A stretch of DNA of 64,000 nucleotides, from positions 5,861,001 through 5,925,000 of the forward strand of contig CP079103.1 in the NCBI GenBank assembly GCA_019285755.1, in the 5' to 3' direction. The stretch is from Chitinophaga sp. E66. GTDB taxonomy: Bacteria; Bacteroidota; Bacteroidia; Chitinophagales; Chitinophagaceae. Position numbers and translations under genes: made by a program. Shown here in pieces: positions 1 to 10,846 of this stretch (the stretch's first letter is position 1; each line of letters opens with the position of its first letter). The notes under the pieces are model-generated. The model saw nothing but the letters and a program-made list of their open reading frames with translations. It had not been told where the DNA came from and searched no databases.

Positions 1-611
1 TGAGCAGTATCAACCCTCAGGAAGCTATGCTCTATAATCTGCCCAACGCCGCTAACAGCGGAGCCACGGCAGTTTCAGGAGCGGCGCCCGGATCAGGGTT
101 TCTTGTAGACGCTGCCGGTAATATACAGTACCCGGTATTCGGCACCATTCACGCCGCAGGCCTTTCCACGAAAACACTGGCAGACACTATCCGCCAACGC
201 TTCGAACAGCGGCAGCTGTTGGTAGACCCTGTCGTGAACGTGCGCTTCCTTAACTTCCGCGTCACATTGCTCGGAGAAGTAGCGAGGCCCGCAGTAGTCA
301 CCGTAACCAGTGAGAAGATCTCCATCATGGAAGCCCTCGGTATGGCCGGAGACATCACCATCTACGGTAAACGCGAGAACGTAATGCTCATACGTGATAA
401 AGACGGCGCTCGTACCGTTACCCGCCTTAACCTTAACAACGCGAATATTCTTTCGTCACCATATTACTATTTGCAACCCAACGATATTGTGTACGTGGAA
501 CCGACTAAAGCCAAAGTGGCGCAGGCAGACCGCTCCAGGACAGTGATACCCATTCTCCTAAGCAGCTTAAGCCTTCTCGTCATCATCCTCGACAGGCTCG
601 TGATCAAGTAA
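1..611 (+). CDS. Polysaccharide export protein, Wza-like (5' incomplete)
   Basis: Outer-membrane or periplasmic channel subunit that exports polysaccharide together with the Wzc-like protein that follows. The frame is already open at base 3 with no start codon, so the signal peptide and early export domain lie upstream of the window. About 200 residues remain: the end of the export domain (GFLVDAAGNIQYPVFG), an SLBB-like segment (VTLLGEVARPAVV, SIMEALGMAGDI), and a C-terminal hydrophobic helix ending LLVIILDRLVIK. The helix is typical of Bacteroidota members of the family. The next gene starts 85 bp downstream in the same direction, so this is the first visible gene of the exopolysaccharide operon. 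The family call is firm; the start is unknown. Confidence 0.9.
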   Translation, partial: SSINPQEAMLYNLPNAANSGATAVSGAAPGSGFLVDAAGNIQYPVFGTIHAAGLSTKTLADTIRQRFEQRQLLVDPVVNVRFLNFRVTLLGEVARPAVVTVTSEKISIMEALGMAGDITIYGKRENVMLIRDKDGARTVTRLNLNNANILSSPYYYLQPNDIVYVEPTKAKVAQADRSRTVIPILLSSLSLLVIILDRLVIK

Positions 612-696
612 GCCATATCGTTTTTTTCGAAGACCCCTGCGGAACAACCGCAGCCGACAGTGACCATAGTTGATAACCATATTGAATTGAAAGACC

Positions 697-3039
697 ATGA
701 AGCAGCAGACGAATGCCCATAAACGTGTGGAAAAGGAAGAGTCTTCCGAAGATCTCCTGGCTATGCTCCGGTTCCGTTACCTGAGCTACTGGCCCCTGTT
801 TGTGCTGGCCGCGCTCATCGCGGCGGGCGGGGCATGGGCGTACCTGCGATATGCCACCCCGGTCTATAAGGTGTCAGCGTCCCTCCTTGTGAAGGACGAA
901 GCCAAAGACCTCAACGAATCCAACATCCTGAACTCGCTCGATCTCTTCGGTTCCAAGAAGAACATCGAGAACGAAATACAGATACTCACCTCCCGCACGC
1001 TCATCCGCGACGTGATCCGGAAACTCGACCTCTACGGGGAGCTCTTCGTGAAAGGGCATCTGAAGAACGTGGCCGTGTACGGGGAGTCCTCGCCCATGAA
1101 CATCCACTTCATAGAACCCTGGGCGATTAAAGATGGTCCCTCGGAGTTTGTGAGCGTAGGGTACGACAGTAAGAAGAAAATGGCCCTGCTCAACAGCAAG
1201 CCTTATCCCATCAACGATACCGCGGGTACCCCCGGGCCGCGTGATCGTGAAAATGCGGGATGCTGAAACGCCCATCGCCGAAGGACAATACTTTCTGAAG
1301 CTCACCGGCGAGCGCAGCTCACCCAGCAGATACTCGGCAGGATGAAGATCGCGCCGGTATCTAAAATGGCGACTGTCATCAACCTGGAGTATATGGACGT
1401 GTTGCCCGCCCGCGGCGAAGCCATCGTAAATGATCTCATCCGGGTATATAACGAAGCAGCCGTAAAGGATAAGAACCGGATGGCCGCCAGCACCATGTCT
1501 TTCGTGGAAGAGCGCCTCCGCATCGTAACGCGTGAGTTGAGCGAAGTGGAAAAAGAAGTGGCACGATTCAAGACCAACGAAGGCATTGTGGATATCAGCG
1601 AACAGAGCAAGATGTTCCTCGGCAGTGTACAGGATAACGATGCTAAACTGAATGAAGCCAATATGCAGCTCTCCGTGCTCGAATCCATAGAAAAATATGT
1701 GAACGGGAAAACGGAAGGCGTCAACATGGTGCCTGCTACGCTCGGCCTCAGTGATCCTGTGCTCCTGGAGTTAGTGAATAAACTATATGAAACGGAACTG
1801 GAGAAAGAGAAACTAAAGAAAACCACCGGCGCTAACAGCCCGTCGCTTACGGCGCTAAACCGCCAGGCAGAGATGCTGAAACCCGGCATACGCGAGAACA
1901 TCCAGAGCCAGCGCTCGAACCTGGAAGCTGGCAAGGCGCGGCTGCTGTCTGCCAACGACCGGTTCATGGGAATGCTGCGCAGCGTTCCGGGCAAAGAAAG
2001 AGCCTTGCTGGAAGTAAGCCGTCAACAGGCGATCAAAAATAACATTTACACCTTCCTTTTACAGAAGCGGGAGGAAACGGCGCTGGCTTATGCCGCTGCC
2101 ATTTCCGACAGCAGGATAGTGGACGGGGCCGAAACGGCCGGCGTGCCGGTGAGCCCCGAAAGATGATGGTCTATGCCATCGCGGTGCTGGGGGCATTGCG
2201 GTGGTGGCCATCTGGATCACGCTGAAAGATATGCTGAAGCGCGAGATCACTTCGCGCGCAGAGATAGAGAAAGAAACATCTGCGCCTATCGTGGCGGAGC
2301 TGCTGCACGAAGATAGCAAGGACCCACTGGTAATCGCCGACGGCAGAAGAAGCCTCCTGGCAGAGCAGTTCCGTAACCTGCGGACCTCGCTCTCCTACAT
2401 CGGCCTGAACGGCAATAACAAAACGCTGCTGGTGACTTCCTCCATTTCAGGTGAAGGCAAAAGCTTCGTATCGCTGAACCTGGCATCCAGCCTGTCGCTT
2501 CTGCGGAAGAAAGTTGTGCTGATGGAGTTTGACCTGCGCAAGCCCATGCTGAGCAATATGCTGAGCATCAGCCGTGAGCCGGGCATTACCAACTATCTGG
2601 TCGGTAAGGCGCCCCTGTCGGACCTGATCCGCCCGGTGCCGGGGAACGATAACCTGTTCCTCATCCCCGCTGGCGTTATTCCGCCGAACCCGACAGAACT
2701 GATCCTGAACGGTAAGCTGGAAGAATTGCTCACCGATCTGCGGGCGATGTTCGACTACATCATCATCGACTCCGCGCCGGTAGGCCTGGTAACCGACGCA
2801 GGTTGCTGGCCCCGCTGTCTGACGCCTGCCTGTACGTGATGCGTCACCAGGTGACGCCCCGGCAGTACCTCAAACAGATCGACGAGCTCTACCGTACCGG
2901 CGAGATGGGGCGCCTGAGCCTCGTGTACAACGGCGTGAAGCCGCGTGGGGTAGCCAATCATACCTACGGTTATGGTTACGGCTATGTGGAAGACCACAAG
3001 AACGGTACCGGCAAGAAACTGAAGAACATGTTCAAGTAA
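697..3039 (+). CDS. Wzc-like tyrosine kinase / chain-length determinant (frameshifted)
   Basis: Inner-membrane co-polymerase and BY-kinase that controls polysaccharide chain length and export. Order of parts: N-terminal Wzz-type membrane segment (YWPLFVLAALIAAGGAWAYL), long periplasmic coiled region with a GNVR-like part, second membrane segment (MMVYAIAVLG), then the kinase: Walker A SGEGKS, Walker A' DLRKP, Walker B FDYIIIDSAP, and a C-terminal tyrosine cluster (TYGYGYGYVED) as the autophosphorylation site. The frame breaks near 1235, 1305, 2155, 2190 and 2800. At 2154 the fix is CCCC to CCCCC and at 2189 GGGGG to GGGGGG, so these look like sequencing losses. A short stretch near 1305 may also be missing. 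About 780 residues, normal for the family. Confidence 0.92.
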
Positions 3040-3042
3040 GAA

Positions 3043-3059
3043 AAGCGGCCCTGCCGCTT
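3043..3059 (+). other. Hairpin between wzc-like and upxY-like genes
   Basis: Perfect 6-bp inverted repeat AAGCGG / CCGCTT with a 5-base loop, starting 3 bases after the Wzc-like stop. No T-run follows, so it is not a standard intrinsic terminator. It could be an mRNA 3' stabiliser or a pause site; its position just before an antiterminator gene is suggestive but unproven. Confidence 0.45.
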
Positions 3060-3189
3060 CCATGATAAACCTTTATTGGAAACCCAGCTTCATCATGTGA
3101 ATGTGGAGCGAAGCTATGCTTCTTCCTGCCTTTATAAGTTCCACGCTATGAAAACCGATTGCGATTCGTTCACCGTAAAATGCTACACT

Positions 3190-3710
3190 ATGAAACAGGA
3201 ATTGCACGCCTGGTATGCGGTATATACCAAGGCTAAGATGGAGAAAAAGGTCGCTGAGCTGTTAACCCGGAAGCGCCTTGAGAATTATTGCCCTATGAAC
3301 GTTGTTGACAAGCAATGGAGCGACCGGCGCAAACCGGATGCCGAACCGTTGTTTACCTCGTACGTGTTCGTCCGTATTCCCGAAAGTATGATGGGAGTAG
3401 TGCGTGAGACGGAAGGTATCGTCAATTTCGTGTATTGGCTGGGACAGCCCGCCGTGATCCATGATGCGGACATTGAAATGATCCGCCGGTTCATGCGCGA
3501 GCATCGTACCGCCATGCTCGAAAAGATCCCCATCCGCCAGGAAGACACGGCGCCAGCTACTGGTTCATCGCTGCTGTATTACCGTGGCAGAACCCCGAAT
3601 CCGGGCGCAACAAGGTAAGGGCGGTGCTCTCCAGCCTGGGGCTACGCCTGGTGGCGGCTGCACCTGCTCATGATATCAACGTACAAAAAGCCAGTTACAT
3701 CTATGCATAA
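3190..3710 (+). CDS. UpxY/NusG-family transcription antiterminator (frameshifted)
   Basis: NusG-paralogue antiterminator of the UpxY/RfaH type, which helps RNA polymerase through long polysaccharide operons. The NGN domain is clear: HAWYAVYTKAKMEKKVAELL near the start, then PLFTSYVFVRI and a segment like TEGIVNFVYWLG. The C-terminal KOW-like part (YYRGR then NKVRAVLSSLGLRLVAA) is reached only after a break near 3593, where CCCC should probably be CCCCC; the frame then stops at 3708-3710, overlapping manC. I chose ATG 3190; an in-frame ATG at 3148 would add 14 residues. In Bacteroides, UpxY is usually the first gene of its locus; here it sits third. Confidence 0.85.
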
Positions 3711-4743
3711 TACCGATAACACGCTCATGCAGCATGTGATTCTTTGCGGCGGCTCGGGCACCCGGCTCTGGCCGCTATCCAATCGCCAGACGCCTAAGCA
3801 GCTGCTCCCGCTTTTCGAAGACAAAAGCCTCCTGCAGCTGACGTACCTGCGTAACCGCCCCGCCTGCAAAGGCGTGCTGGCCATCGCGGGAGCGGCGCAA
3901 GCCGATATCATCGCCAATCAACTGCTGGACGAAGGCGCATCCCTCCGCTGCATCGCGGAGCCGGTGGGCCGGAATACGGCCGCTGCCATTGCCATTGCCG
4001 CATTCGTGTCCGCGCCGGCAGACATCCTGCTCATTACCCCTTCCGACCATCTCATCGGCACGCCCGACCGTTATGAAGCGGCACTGAGCGAAGCCAAACG
4101 GCTGGCGGAAGAAAACTACATCGTCACGTTCGGGCTGAAACCTTCTTACCCGGAAACCGGGTTCGGATACATACATCATAAAGGCAACGACGTGCTTCGC
4201 TTCGTGGAAAAGCCCGATGCAGCCACTGCCAGCTTCATGCTCGATAACGGGGATTACCTCTGGAACAGCGGAATTTTCTGCGCCAGGGCCTCCGTTATCC
4301 TCGACGAGCTGCAGCAACACTCGCCTGCTATCTACCACGCCGCTTCCCGCGCTGCGGCCGAACTGGTGCGTACGGGCAGCATCTCCCGCGAAAGCATGAT
4401 CGCCATCCCGTCAGACAGTATCGACTATGCCGTGATGGAAAAAAGCGACCGCGTGAAAGTAGTGCCTTCGGATATGGAATGGAGCGACGTCGGCAGCTAT
4501 GAAGCCCTCACCCAGGCGCTCACTCAACAGTTCCGCTACTCCAACGACCAGGCCGTTTTCATCGAAAGCGACCCGCAAAACAGCACAGTTATCGGCAGCA
4601 GTAAGCTGGTAGCGCTGGTGGGCGTGGAGAATATGGTAGTAGTTGACACTCCCGGCGCGCTGCTCATTATGCAAAAAGGAAAAGGACAAGTCATTAAACA
4701 ATTGCACAACTGGGTCGCTGAAAACCGGCCGGAACTGCTGTAA
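3703..4743 (+). CDS. manC: Mannose-1-phosphate guanylyltransferase
   Basis: Makes GDP-mannose from mannose-1-phosphate and GTP, the first committed step to the GDP-fucose made by gmd and fcl further on. The nucleotidyltransferase signature is intact (GGSGTRLWPLS followed by TPKQLLPL), as are FVEKPD and WNSGIF. 346 residues, the usual length of the single-domain enzyme; the isomerase domain of bifunctional ManC/AlgA is absent. The frame is unbroken. ATG 3703 overlaps the end of the antiterminator by 8 bases; ATG 3727, directly before the QHVILCGG strand, is an alternative start. Confidence 0.93.
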   Translation: MHNTDNTLMQHVILCGGSGTRLWPLSNRQTPKQLLPLFEDKSLLQLTYLRNRPACKGVLAIAGAAQADIIANQLLDEGASLRCIAEPVGRNTAAAIAIAAFVSAPADILLITPSDHLIGTPDRYEAALSEAKRLAEENYIVTFGLKPSYPETGFGYIHHKGNDVLRFVEKPDAATASFMLDNGDYLWNSGIFCARASVILDELQQHSPAIYHAASRAAAELVRTGSISRESMIAIPSDSIDYAVMEKSDRVKVVPSDMEWSDVGSYEALTQALTQQFRYSNDQAVFIESDPQNSTVIGSSKLVALVGVENMVVVDTPGALLIMQKGKGQVIKQLHNWVAENRPELL

Positions 4744-4753
4744 CCTATCATTC

Positions 4754-5706
4754 ATGAAACGGACATCTAAAATATACATAGCCGGCCACCGCGGAATGGT
4801 GGGAGGTGCTATCAAAAGGAAACTCGAGAAAGACGGTTTTCAAAACATCATCACCCGCACTTCCGGCGAGCTGGACCTGCGCCGGCAAGACCAGTGCAGG
4901 CTTTCTTCGAAGAAGAGAAGCCCGATTACGTGTTCCTGGCGGCGGCCAAGGTGGGCGGCATCCATGCCAACAACACCTACCGTGCAGAGTTCTTGTACGA
5001 TAACCTCATGATCGCGGCCAACGTGATCCATTCGGCGTACGAGCAGAACGTCGGCAAGCTGATGTTCCTCGGCAGCTCCTGCATTTATCCGCGCCTGGCT
5101 ACGCAGCCGATCACGGAAGACAGTCTGCTGACCGGCCCGCTCGAAGCCACCAACGAACCTTACGCTATTGCGAAGATCACCGGGATCAAGCTTTGTGAAG
5201 CATACCGCGACCAATATGGCTGCAACTTTATCAGCGTGATGCCTACGAACCTTTACGGCATCGGTGATAATTACCACCCTGAGAATTCGCATGTGCTGCC
5301 CGCGCTCATCCGCAAATTCCATGAAGCCAAACAAGCCGGCCGCCCGACGGTAACTGTCTGGGGAACAGGGACACCAAAAAGAGAGTTCCTCTATGCAGAC
5401 GACCTGGCGGAAGCCTGCGTCTTCCTCATGGAAAGCTATAACGGCCGGGAGCTGGTAAACATCGGTGCGGGTGAGGATCTTACCATTCGCGAACTGGCAG
5501 AGACCGTACGCGATGTGGTATGCTACGAAGGCGATATCGTGTTCGATACCACCAAGCCTGACGGCACGCCCCGCAAGCTGATGGACGTATCCAGGCTGCA
5601 CGGCCTCGGCTGGAAGCACAGCACGGACCTGCGTCAGGGTATTGCCCAGGCGTATGGGGATTTCCTTCGGAAACAATATCAGCATATGAATGCCATGCAT
5701 CAATAA
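4754..5706 (+). CDS. fcl: GDP-L-fucose synthase (frameshifted)
   Basis: Epimerase-reductase that turns GDP-4-keto-6-deoxymannose into GDP-L-fucose with NADPH. Short-chain dehydrogenase fold: Rossmann start IYIAGHRGMVGGAI, the serine motif FLGSSCIYP, and the catalytic Tyr-Lys in NEPYAIAKITG. Further family motifs are TNLYGIGDNYHPENSHVLPALI and GTGTPKREFLYADDLA. One break near 4891 (CAGTG should read CAGGTG) separates the first 46 residues from the rest. About 317 residues, normal length. It lies 10 bp after manC and 12 bp before ugd. Confidence 0.93.
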
Positions 5707-5718
5707 AAATGAAATGAC

Positions 5719-7050
5719 ATGAAAGTAGTTGTGGTAGGAACAGGATATGTAGGATTGGTGACGGGGCATGCCTGGCGGAAGTGGGTACCGAAGTGGTTTG
5801 TGTTGACGTGGACGCCGCGAAAATAGGCCGGCTGGAGAATGGCATCTTGCCCATATACGAACCCGGACTGGAAGAAATAGTTGTCCGCAACCATAAAAAC
5901 GGCCGGCTGAAGTTTAGCACCAGCCTTGAATTCAGTATCCCCGGCGCCGCCGTGGCATTCATTGCCGTGGGTACGCCTCCGGAGAAGACGGCTCCGCCGA
6001 CCTGCGGTATGTGCTCCAGGTAGCCAAAGAGATCGGCTCCCATATGACCGCGCCCCTCGTGATCGTCACGAAGAGCACCGTGCCGGTGGGCACCGCGGTG
6101 AAAGTAAACCGCGCGGTAAAGGAAGCCCTCCAGGACCGTGAAGCCCAGATAGATTACGACGTTGCTTCCAACCCGGAATTCCTTAAAGAAGGCGCGGCCG
6201 TTGCCGACTTCATGAAACCCGACCGCATCGTCGTAGGCGTGAACAACGAACGCGCCGCCAAAGTGCTCGAATCGCTCTATGCGCCCTTTCTCCTGAACGG
6301 GCACCCTATCCTGTTCATGGACGTGGCTTCCGCCGAGATGACCAAATACGCCGCCAACGCCATGCTGGCCACCAAGATATCGTTCATGAACGACATCGCG
6401 GGTCTGTGCGAACTGGTAGGCGCGGATGTGAATAAAGTGCGCAAAGGCATCGGCAGCGATCCCCGCATCGGTTCGCGTTTTATTTACCCGGGCATCGGGT
6501 ATGGCGGGTCCTGCTTTCCCAAAGACGTGAAGGCCCTCATCCGAACGGGCCTCGAATACGACCGCAGACTCCGGATACTGGAAGCCGTGGAAGCGGTGAA
6601 CGAGGATCAGAAGAAAGTAATGTTCGATAAAATATTCCGTCACTTCGACGGCCAGCTAAAAAACAAAACAATAGCCCTCTGGGGCTCTCCTTCAAACCAA
6701 ACACGGACGACATGCGCGAGGCCCCGTCGCTGGTGCTCGTTACTTCCCTCCTGGAAGCCGGCGCCAGCGTACGGGTATTTGATCCCGTTGCCATGGTCGA
6801 AGCGCGTAAAGTGCTCGGCGACGACGTGATCTGGTGCTCCGATCTCTACCATGCCGCAGAAGGCGCCGATGCCGTGGCGCTGGTAACGGAATGGAACGAG
6901 TTCCGCCTGCCCGACTGGACAAGGATCGGCGCACGCGCGCTCTTTGACGGGCGTAACATTTATGACGATGTGACGCTGCATAAAAACGGCATCACCTATT
7001 ACGGCATCGGAACCATTCAACCCTCCATCCAAAAAATGATAACCATATGA
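5719..7050 (+). CDS. ugd: UDP-glucose 6-dehydrogenase family protein (frameshifted)
   Basis: NAD-dependent sugar-nucleotide dehydrogenase, most likely producing UDP-glucuronate for the polysaccharide. N-terminal Rossmann motif VVVVGTGYVGLVTG, then FIAVGTPP and TKSTVPVGT; the catalytic cysteine is in GYGGSCFPKDVKAL; the C-terminal domain includes LSFKPNTDDMREAPS. Breaks near 5765 (GGGG for GGGGG), 5984 (GG for GGG) and 6682 (one C lost) split it into four pieces. About 443 residues, normal. The same fold includes GDP-mannose dehydrogenase; I prefer Ugd because the operon also makes GDP-fucose and resembles colanic-acid loci. The stop overlaps gmd by 4 bases (ATGA). Confidence 0.88.
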
Positions 7051-8144
7051 AAGTCGCATTGATTACCGGCGTTAACGGCCAGGACGGCGCATACCTCGCC
7101 GAGCTTTTACTTGAGAAAGGATATATGGTGCATGGCATCAAACGCCGCGCATCGCTGATCAATACAGAAAGGATCGATCACCTTTACCAGGACCCGCACG
7201 AAAAGAACGTCCGCTTTAAACTGCACTACGGCGATATGACGGATTCCACCAACCTGATCCGCATCATCCAGGAAACGCAGCCGGACGAGATCTATAACCT
7301 CGCGGCCATGAGCCACGTGCGCGTGAGCTTCGACACACCCGAGTATACCGCCAATGCCGACGGCATCGGTACCCTCCGCATCCTCGAAGCGTTGCGCATC
7401 CTGAAGCTGGAGCAAAAGACCCGTGTTTACCAGGCTTCCACTTCGGAACTGTACGGCCTGGTGCAGGAAGTGCCCCAGCGCGAAACCACGCCTTTTTACC
7501 CGCGTTCTCCATATGCCGTTGCAAAAATGTACGCCTACTGGATCACGGTCAACTACCGCGAAGCCTACGGCATGTTCGCCTGCAACGGCATTCTTTTCAA
7601 TCACGAATCGCCCCTGCGCGGCGAAACCTTCGTTACCCGGAAGATCACCCGCGCCGCCGCCGCCATCGTGCTCGGCCTGCAGGACAAACTCTTCCTCGGT
7701 AACCTCGATGCCAAGCGCGACTGGGGCCATGCGAAAGACTATGTAGAGGCGATGTGGAGAATCCTCCAACAGGATACGGCCGAAGATTACGTGATCGCTA
7801 CAGGTATCACCACCACCGTCCGCGACTTCGTGCGCATGGCGTTCGATGAAGTTGGTATCGAGCTGGCGTTTATCGGAGCCGGCGTAAATGAGACCGCCGT
7901 GGTGACCGCCTGCCGCAACAAGGAGTTCATCCTCCCCATCGGCAAGGAAGTGGTAGCGGTAGATCCGAAGTATTTCCGCCCTACTGAAGTGGACCTGCTC
8001 ATCGGCGATCCTACCAAGGCCAAAACCAAACTGAACTGGGAGCCGGCATACGACCTGCCCGCACTGGTGAAGGAAATGATGGCGGCGGATGTGGAGCTTT
8101 TCCGCAAAAAGGACGTAGCTCATTTGGAACACCTGATCGGATAA
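7047..8144 (+). CDS. gmd: GDP-mannose 4,6-dehydratase
   Basis: Converts GDP-mannose to GDP-4-keto-6-deoxymannose, the substrate of fcl. Unbroken, 365 residues. Rossmann start VALITGVNGQDGAYLAELLL, RR motif GIKRRAS, catalytic Thr/Ser-Glu in QASTSELYG, Tyr-Lys in YPRSPYAVAKMYAYW, and family motifs NHESPLRGETFVTRKI and KRDWGHAKDYVEAM. Start overlaps the ugd stop (ATGA), so translation is probably coupled. Confidence 0.96.
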   Translation: MKVALITGVNGQDGAYLAELLLEKGYMVHGIKRRASLINTERIDHLYQDPHEKNVRFKLHYGDMTDSTNLIRIIQETQPDEIYNLAAMSHVRVSFDTPEYTANADGIGTLRILEALRILKLEQKTRVYQASTSELYGLVQEVPQRETTPFYPRSPYAVAKMYAYWITVNYREAYGMFACNGILFNHESPLRGETFVTRKITRAAAAIVLGLQDKLFLGNLDAKRDWGHAKDYVEAMWRILQQDTAEDYVIATGITTTVRDFVRMAFDEVGIELAFIGAGVNETAVVTACRNKEFILPIGKEVVAVDPKYFRPTEVDLLIGDPTKAKTKLNWEPAYDLPALVKEMMAADVELFRKKDVAHLEHLIG

Positions 8145-8157
8145 AAATAAACAAGCA

Positions 8158-9754
8158 TGCAGGCAGCGAACAGAGTGGTAATGAATACGGGTTTGCTGTA
8201 CGGGAAAATGCTGGTCACCATCTTCATCTCCTGTACTCTACCCGGCTTGTGCTGAGTGCGCTCGGCGCCCGCGACTATGGGATCTTCAATCTCATCGCGG
8301 GCGTGATCGCCATGTTGTCTTTCCTCAATATGGCCATGACGCTTTCTACCCAGCGGTATATGTCCTACAACCTGGGCGGCGGGGATATGGAAAGGCTGAA
8401 GAAGGTGTTCAACGCCAGCATTCTCCTGCACCTGCTGCTGGGGCTTGGGCTGGTGGTGGTTTTCGAGGCGGCGGGGTATTTCCTCTTCGGTCATGTGCTG
8501 AATATTCCGCCCGAAAGAATGCCTGCTGCGCGGATCATATTTCACTTTATGGTCGCCAGCGCGTTCTTTACCATCATTTCAGTACCGTACGATGCAACTA
8601 TTAACGCCCGGGAGAACATGCTGCTCGTGGCGCTCACAGGGATAGCGGAAGCACTGCTGAAGCTTGCGGTGGCGCTCAGCCTGCAACAGGCCGCCTCCGA
8701 CCGGCTGATCCTATTCTCTGGCCTGTCGGCCGCCACCGCCATAGTGCTGTTACTGTTCAAACGGATCTACTGCTCGGTGAAATACCCGGAAAGCCGTATC
8801 CGTATCGGTCAGTATAAAGACATGGCCTTGCTGAAGGAAATGTTCGCCTACGGCGGATGGAACATGTTCGGTGCGGTGAGCGTGGTGACGAGGAACCAGG
8901 GTATAGCGATGATCCTGAACGTCTTCTTCGGTACTATCGTGAATGCGGCCTACGGGATCGCCAACCAGGTGAACGCCCAGCTGAGCTTCTTTTCCGTGAC
9001 GCTCATGCAGGCGCTCAACCCGCAGATCATGAAAAGCGAGGGGCAGGGTAACCGTGAAAGGATGTTGAAGCTGGCTATGATCGCCAGCAAATTCTCTTTC
9101 GCGCTGCTTGCGTTCTTCGCCATACCGCTGTTGCTGGAGACGCCTTTCGTGTTAGGATTATGGCTGAAGGAAGTGCCGGAATACACCATCGTCTTCTGCC
9201 GGCTGATCCTGCTCTGCACGATGGTCAATCAACTGTCTGTAGGGATACAGGTAGGCGTACAATCCGTTGGTAAGATCCGGAAGTACCAGGTGGCGGTGAG
9301 CACACTGTTGATGCTCAATCTACCGATTGCTTACCTGTTGCTGCGGATGGGGCTGCCGGCCTGGTCTGTGCTGGCTGCGGCGCTGGGGATAGAAATTATA
9401 ACCTGTGCATACCGGATCGGGGCGGCCGAGAGACTCATCGGCTTGCCCGTCCGGGCATTCGTGACCGGCGTTGTCGGAAGAGCCGTAGGCAGCGTACTGC
9501 TGGCTTTTTGTATAGCGCTATTGCCCTACCGGGCTATGGACGAAGGCTGGGCGAGGCTGATCGCCACCTGTGCGGCCAGTACCCTGGGATTGGCCGGGAC
9601 GCTCCATTGGCTTGGGCTTTCGGCTTACGAAACCGGTAAGATCCGGGATGTGATGACGAAGGCGCTCACGCGGATACACCCGCGTTTCGCTGTGATAAAA
9701 AAGCTGCGTGATGAACATTATATTCTTTACCAACATTTCGACATTTCCGTATAA
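8158..9754 (+). CDS. Wzx-type polysaccharide flippase (frameshifted)
   Basis: Multi-pass membrane transporter of the polysaccharide biosynthesis/MATE-like family, expected to flip the lipid-linked repeat unit across the inner membrane. It starts at ATG 8158 (QAANRVVMNTGLLYGKMLVTIF), breaks near 8233 (TCCTG should be TCCCTG), then runs open through about a dozen hydrophobic segments, with SALGARDYGIFNLIAG and NAAYGIANQVNAQL as family landmarks. Roughly 530 residues. The frame continues 44 bp into the next gene, so its true C-terminus may be nearer 9715 if a further base is missing. Confidence 0.88.
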
Positions 9755-10846
9755 CGGAGGCGAGAAGCTGCGGAGTTATTATCTCCTCAAAGCCCTTTCC
9801 GACCTGGGGCACACGGTACATGCCGTGATCCGCAATGAGGAGGAAGCAGACCTGGCGCGGTACCCGCTTCCGAACGTCGCTTACCATATCCATCCGAAAA
9901 AGCCGTTAGCCGTTTCGGAAAGACTCACTGGCAGCCACTATTTCACCAAATCTGCCACCGTCTTGCAGTTATTCGAACAGATCTGCCGCGAGCACCAGAT
10001 AGACGCGGCCGTGCTGGACTATGGATATGTGGGCCATTACATCGGGTTTTCCGCCGGCGCGGCATTCGGGTGGTATTGGGCACACATAACGCCCAGCCCG
10101 AGATATCACGGCAGTTGCCAGCCCGCAGCCTTATGCAGAAAATCCGGAAGATGCAGCTGGTGACCCTGGAACAGTGGCACGAGCGCAGCTATTTCTCCAA
10201 AGCGGATGCGGTGCTGGTAGTCAGTCACCACGACCTCGACTATCACCGCCGCTTCATCGACTCCAACAAACTATTTCTCGTTCCCAACTTCCTCGACAAA
10301 CGAATACGCCGTAAAGCTCCCAGGCAGCAGCGCCTCCTGGTCATGACGGCCAACTTTACCGTGTACCAGAACTTCGAAGGGCTGCGCTGGTTCGTGCAGG
10401 AAGTATGGAATAAAGAGCTCGCCGGGAGGTTTCGCCTGCAGCTCGTGGGCCGCGGCTCGCGCGAGGCATTGCAGAAGATTACCGGTCAAGCGGAATGGGA
10501 GAACATCATCGCCCTCGGCCGGGTAGACGATGTGAAGCAATACATCGCCAGCGCGGAAGGGGTCGTGATCCCCTTGCTGCACGGCAGCGGCACCCGTCTC
10601 AAATGCCTCGAAGCCATGGCGCTCCATACGCCCATCATCGCCACCTCCCGCGGGGTGGAAGGCGTGTTGAGCCACCATTTCATCGTGGCGGATACGGCGG
10701 AAGAGTTCCGATCTGCATTGCTCAGGTTCGAAGGGTCGCCCCAACGGGGAGATGCGCTGAGAGCCGATTTTATGAAGGAATACAGCGCGGCTGTGAACCG
10801 CCGTCGCCTGGAAGAAGCCATTCATTTCGCACGCCATGTACAATAA
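9711..10846 (+). CDS. Glycosyltransferase, GT4-like (frameshifted)
   Basis: GT-B-fold glycosyltransferase acting at the cytoplasmic face on the growing repeat unit. N-terminal acceptor domain: NIIFFTNISTFPYNGGEKLRSY. The C-terminal donor domain ends with PLLHGSGTRLKCLEAMALHTPIIAT, the region of the retaining EX7E-type motif. A break near 10063 (GGG for GGGG; restored reading FGVVLGTHNAQPE) splits the two halves. About 378 residues. Donor and acceptor cannot be told from sequence. It overlaps the upstream flippase by 44 bp and the downstream polymerase by 11 bp. Confidence 0.82.

Noticed and set aside
4840..8132. Long minus-strand open frames (up to about 390 codons) opposite fcl, ugd and gmd
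   Set aside because: They mirror GC-rich codons of well-identified plus-strand genes and show no family motifs.
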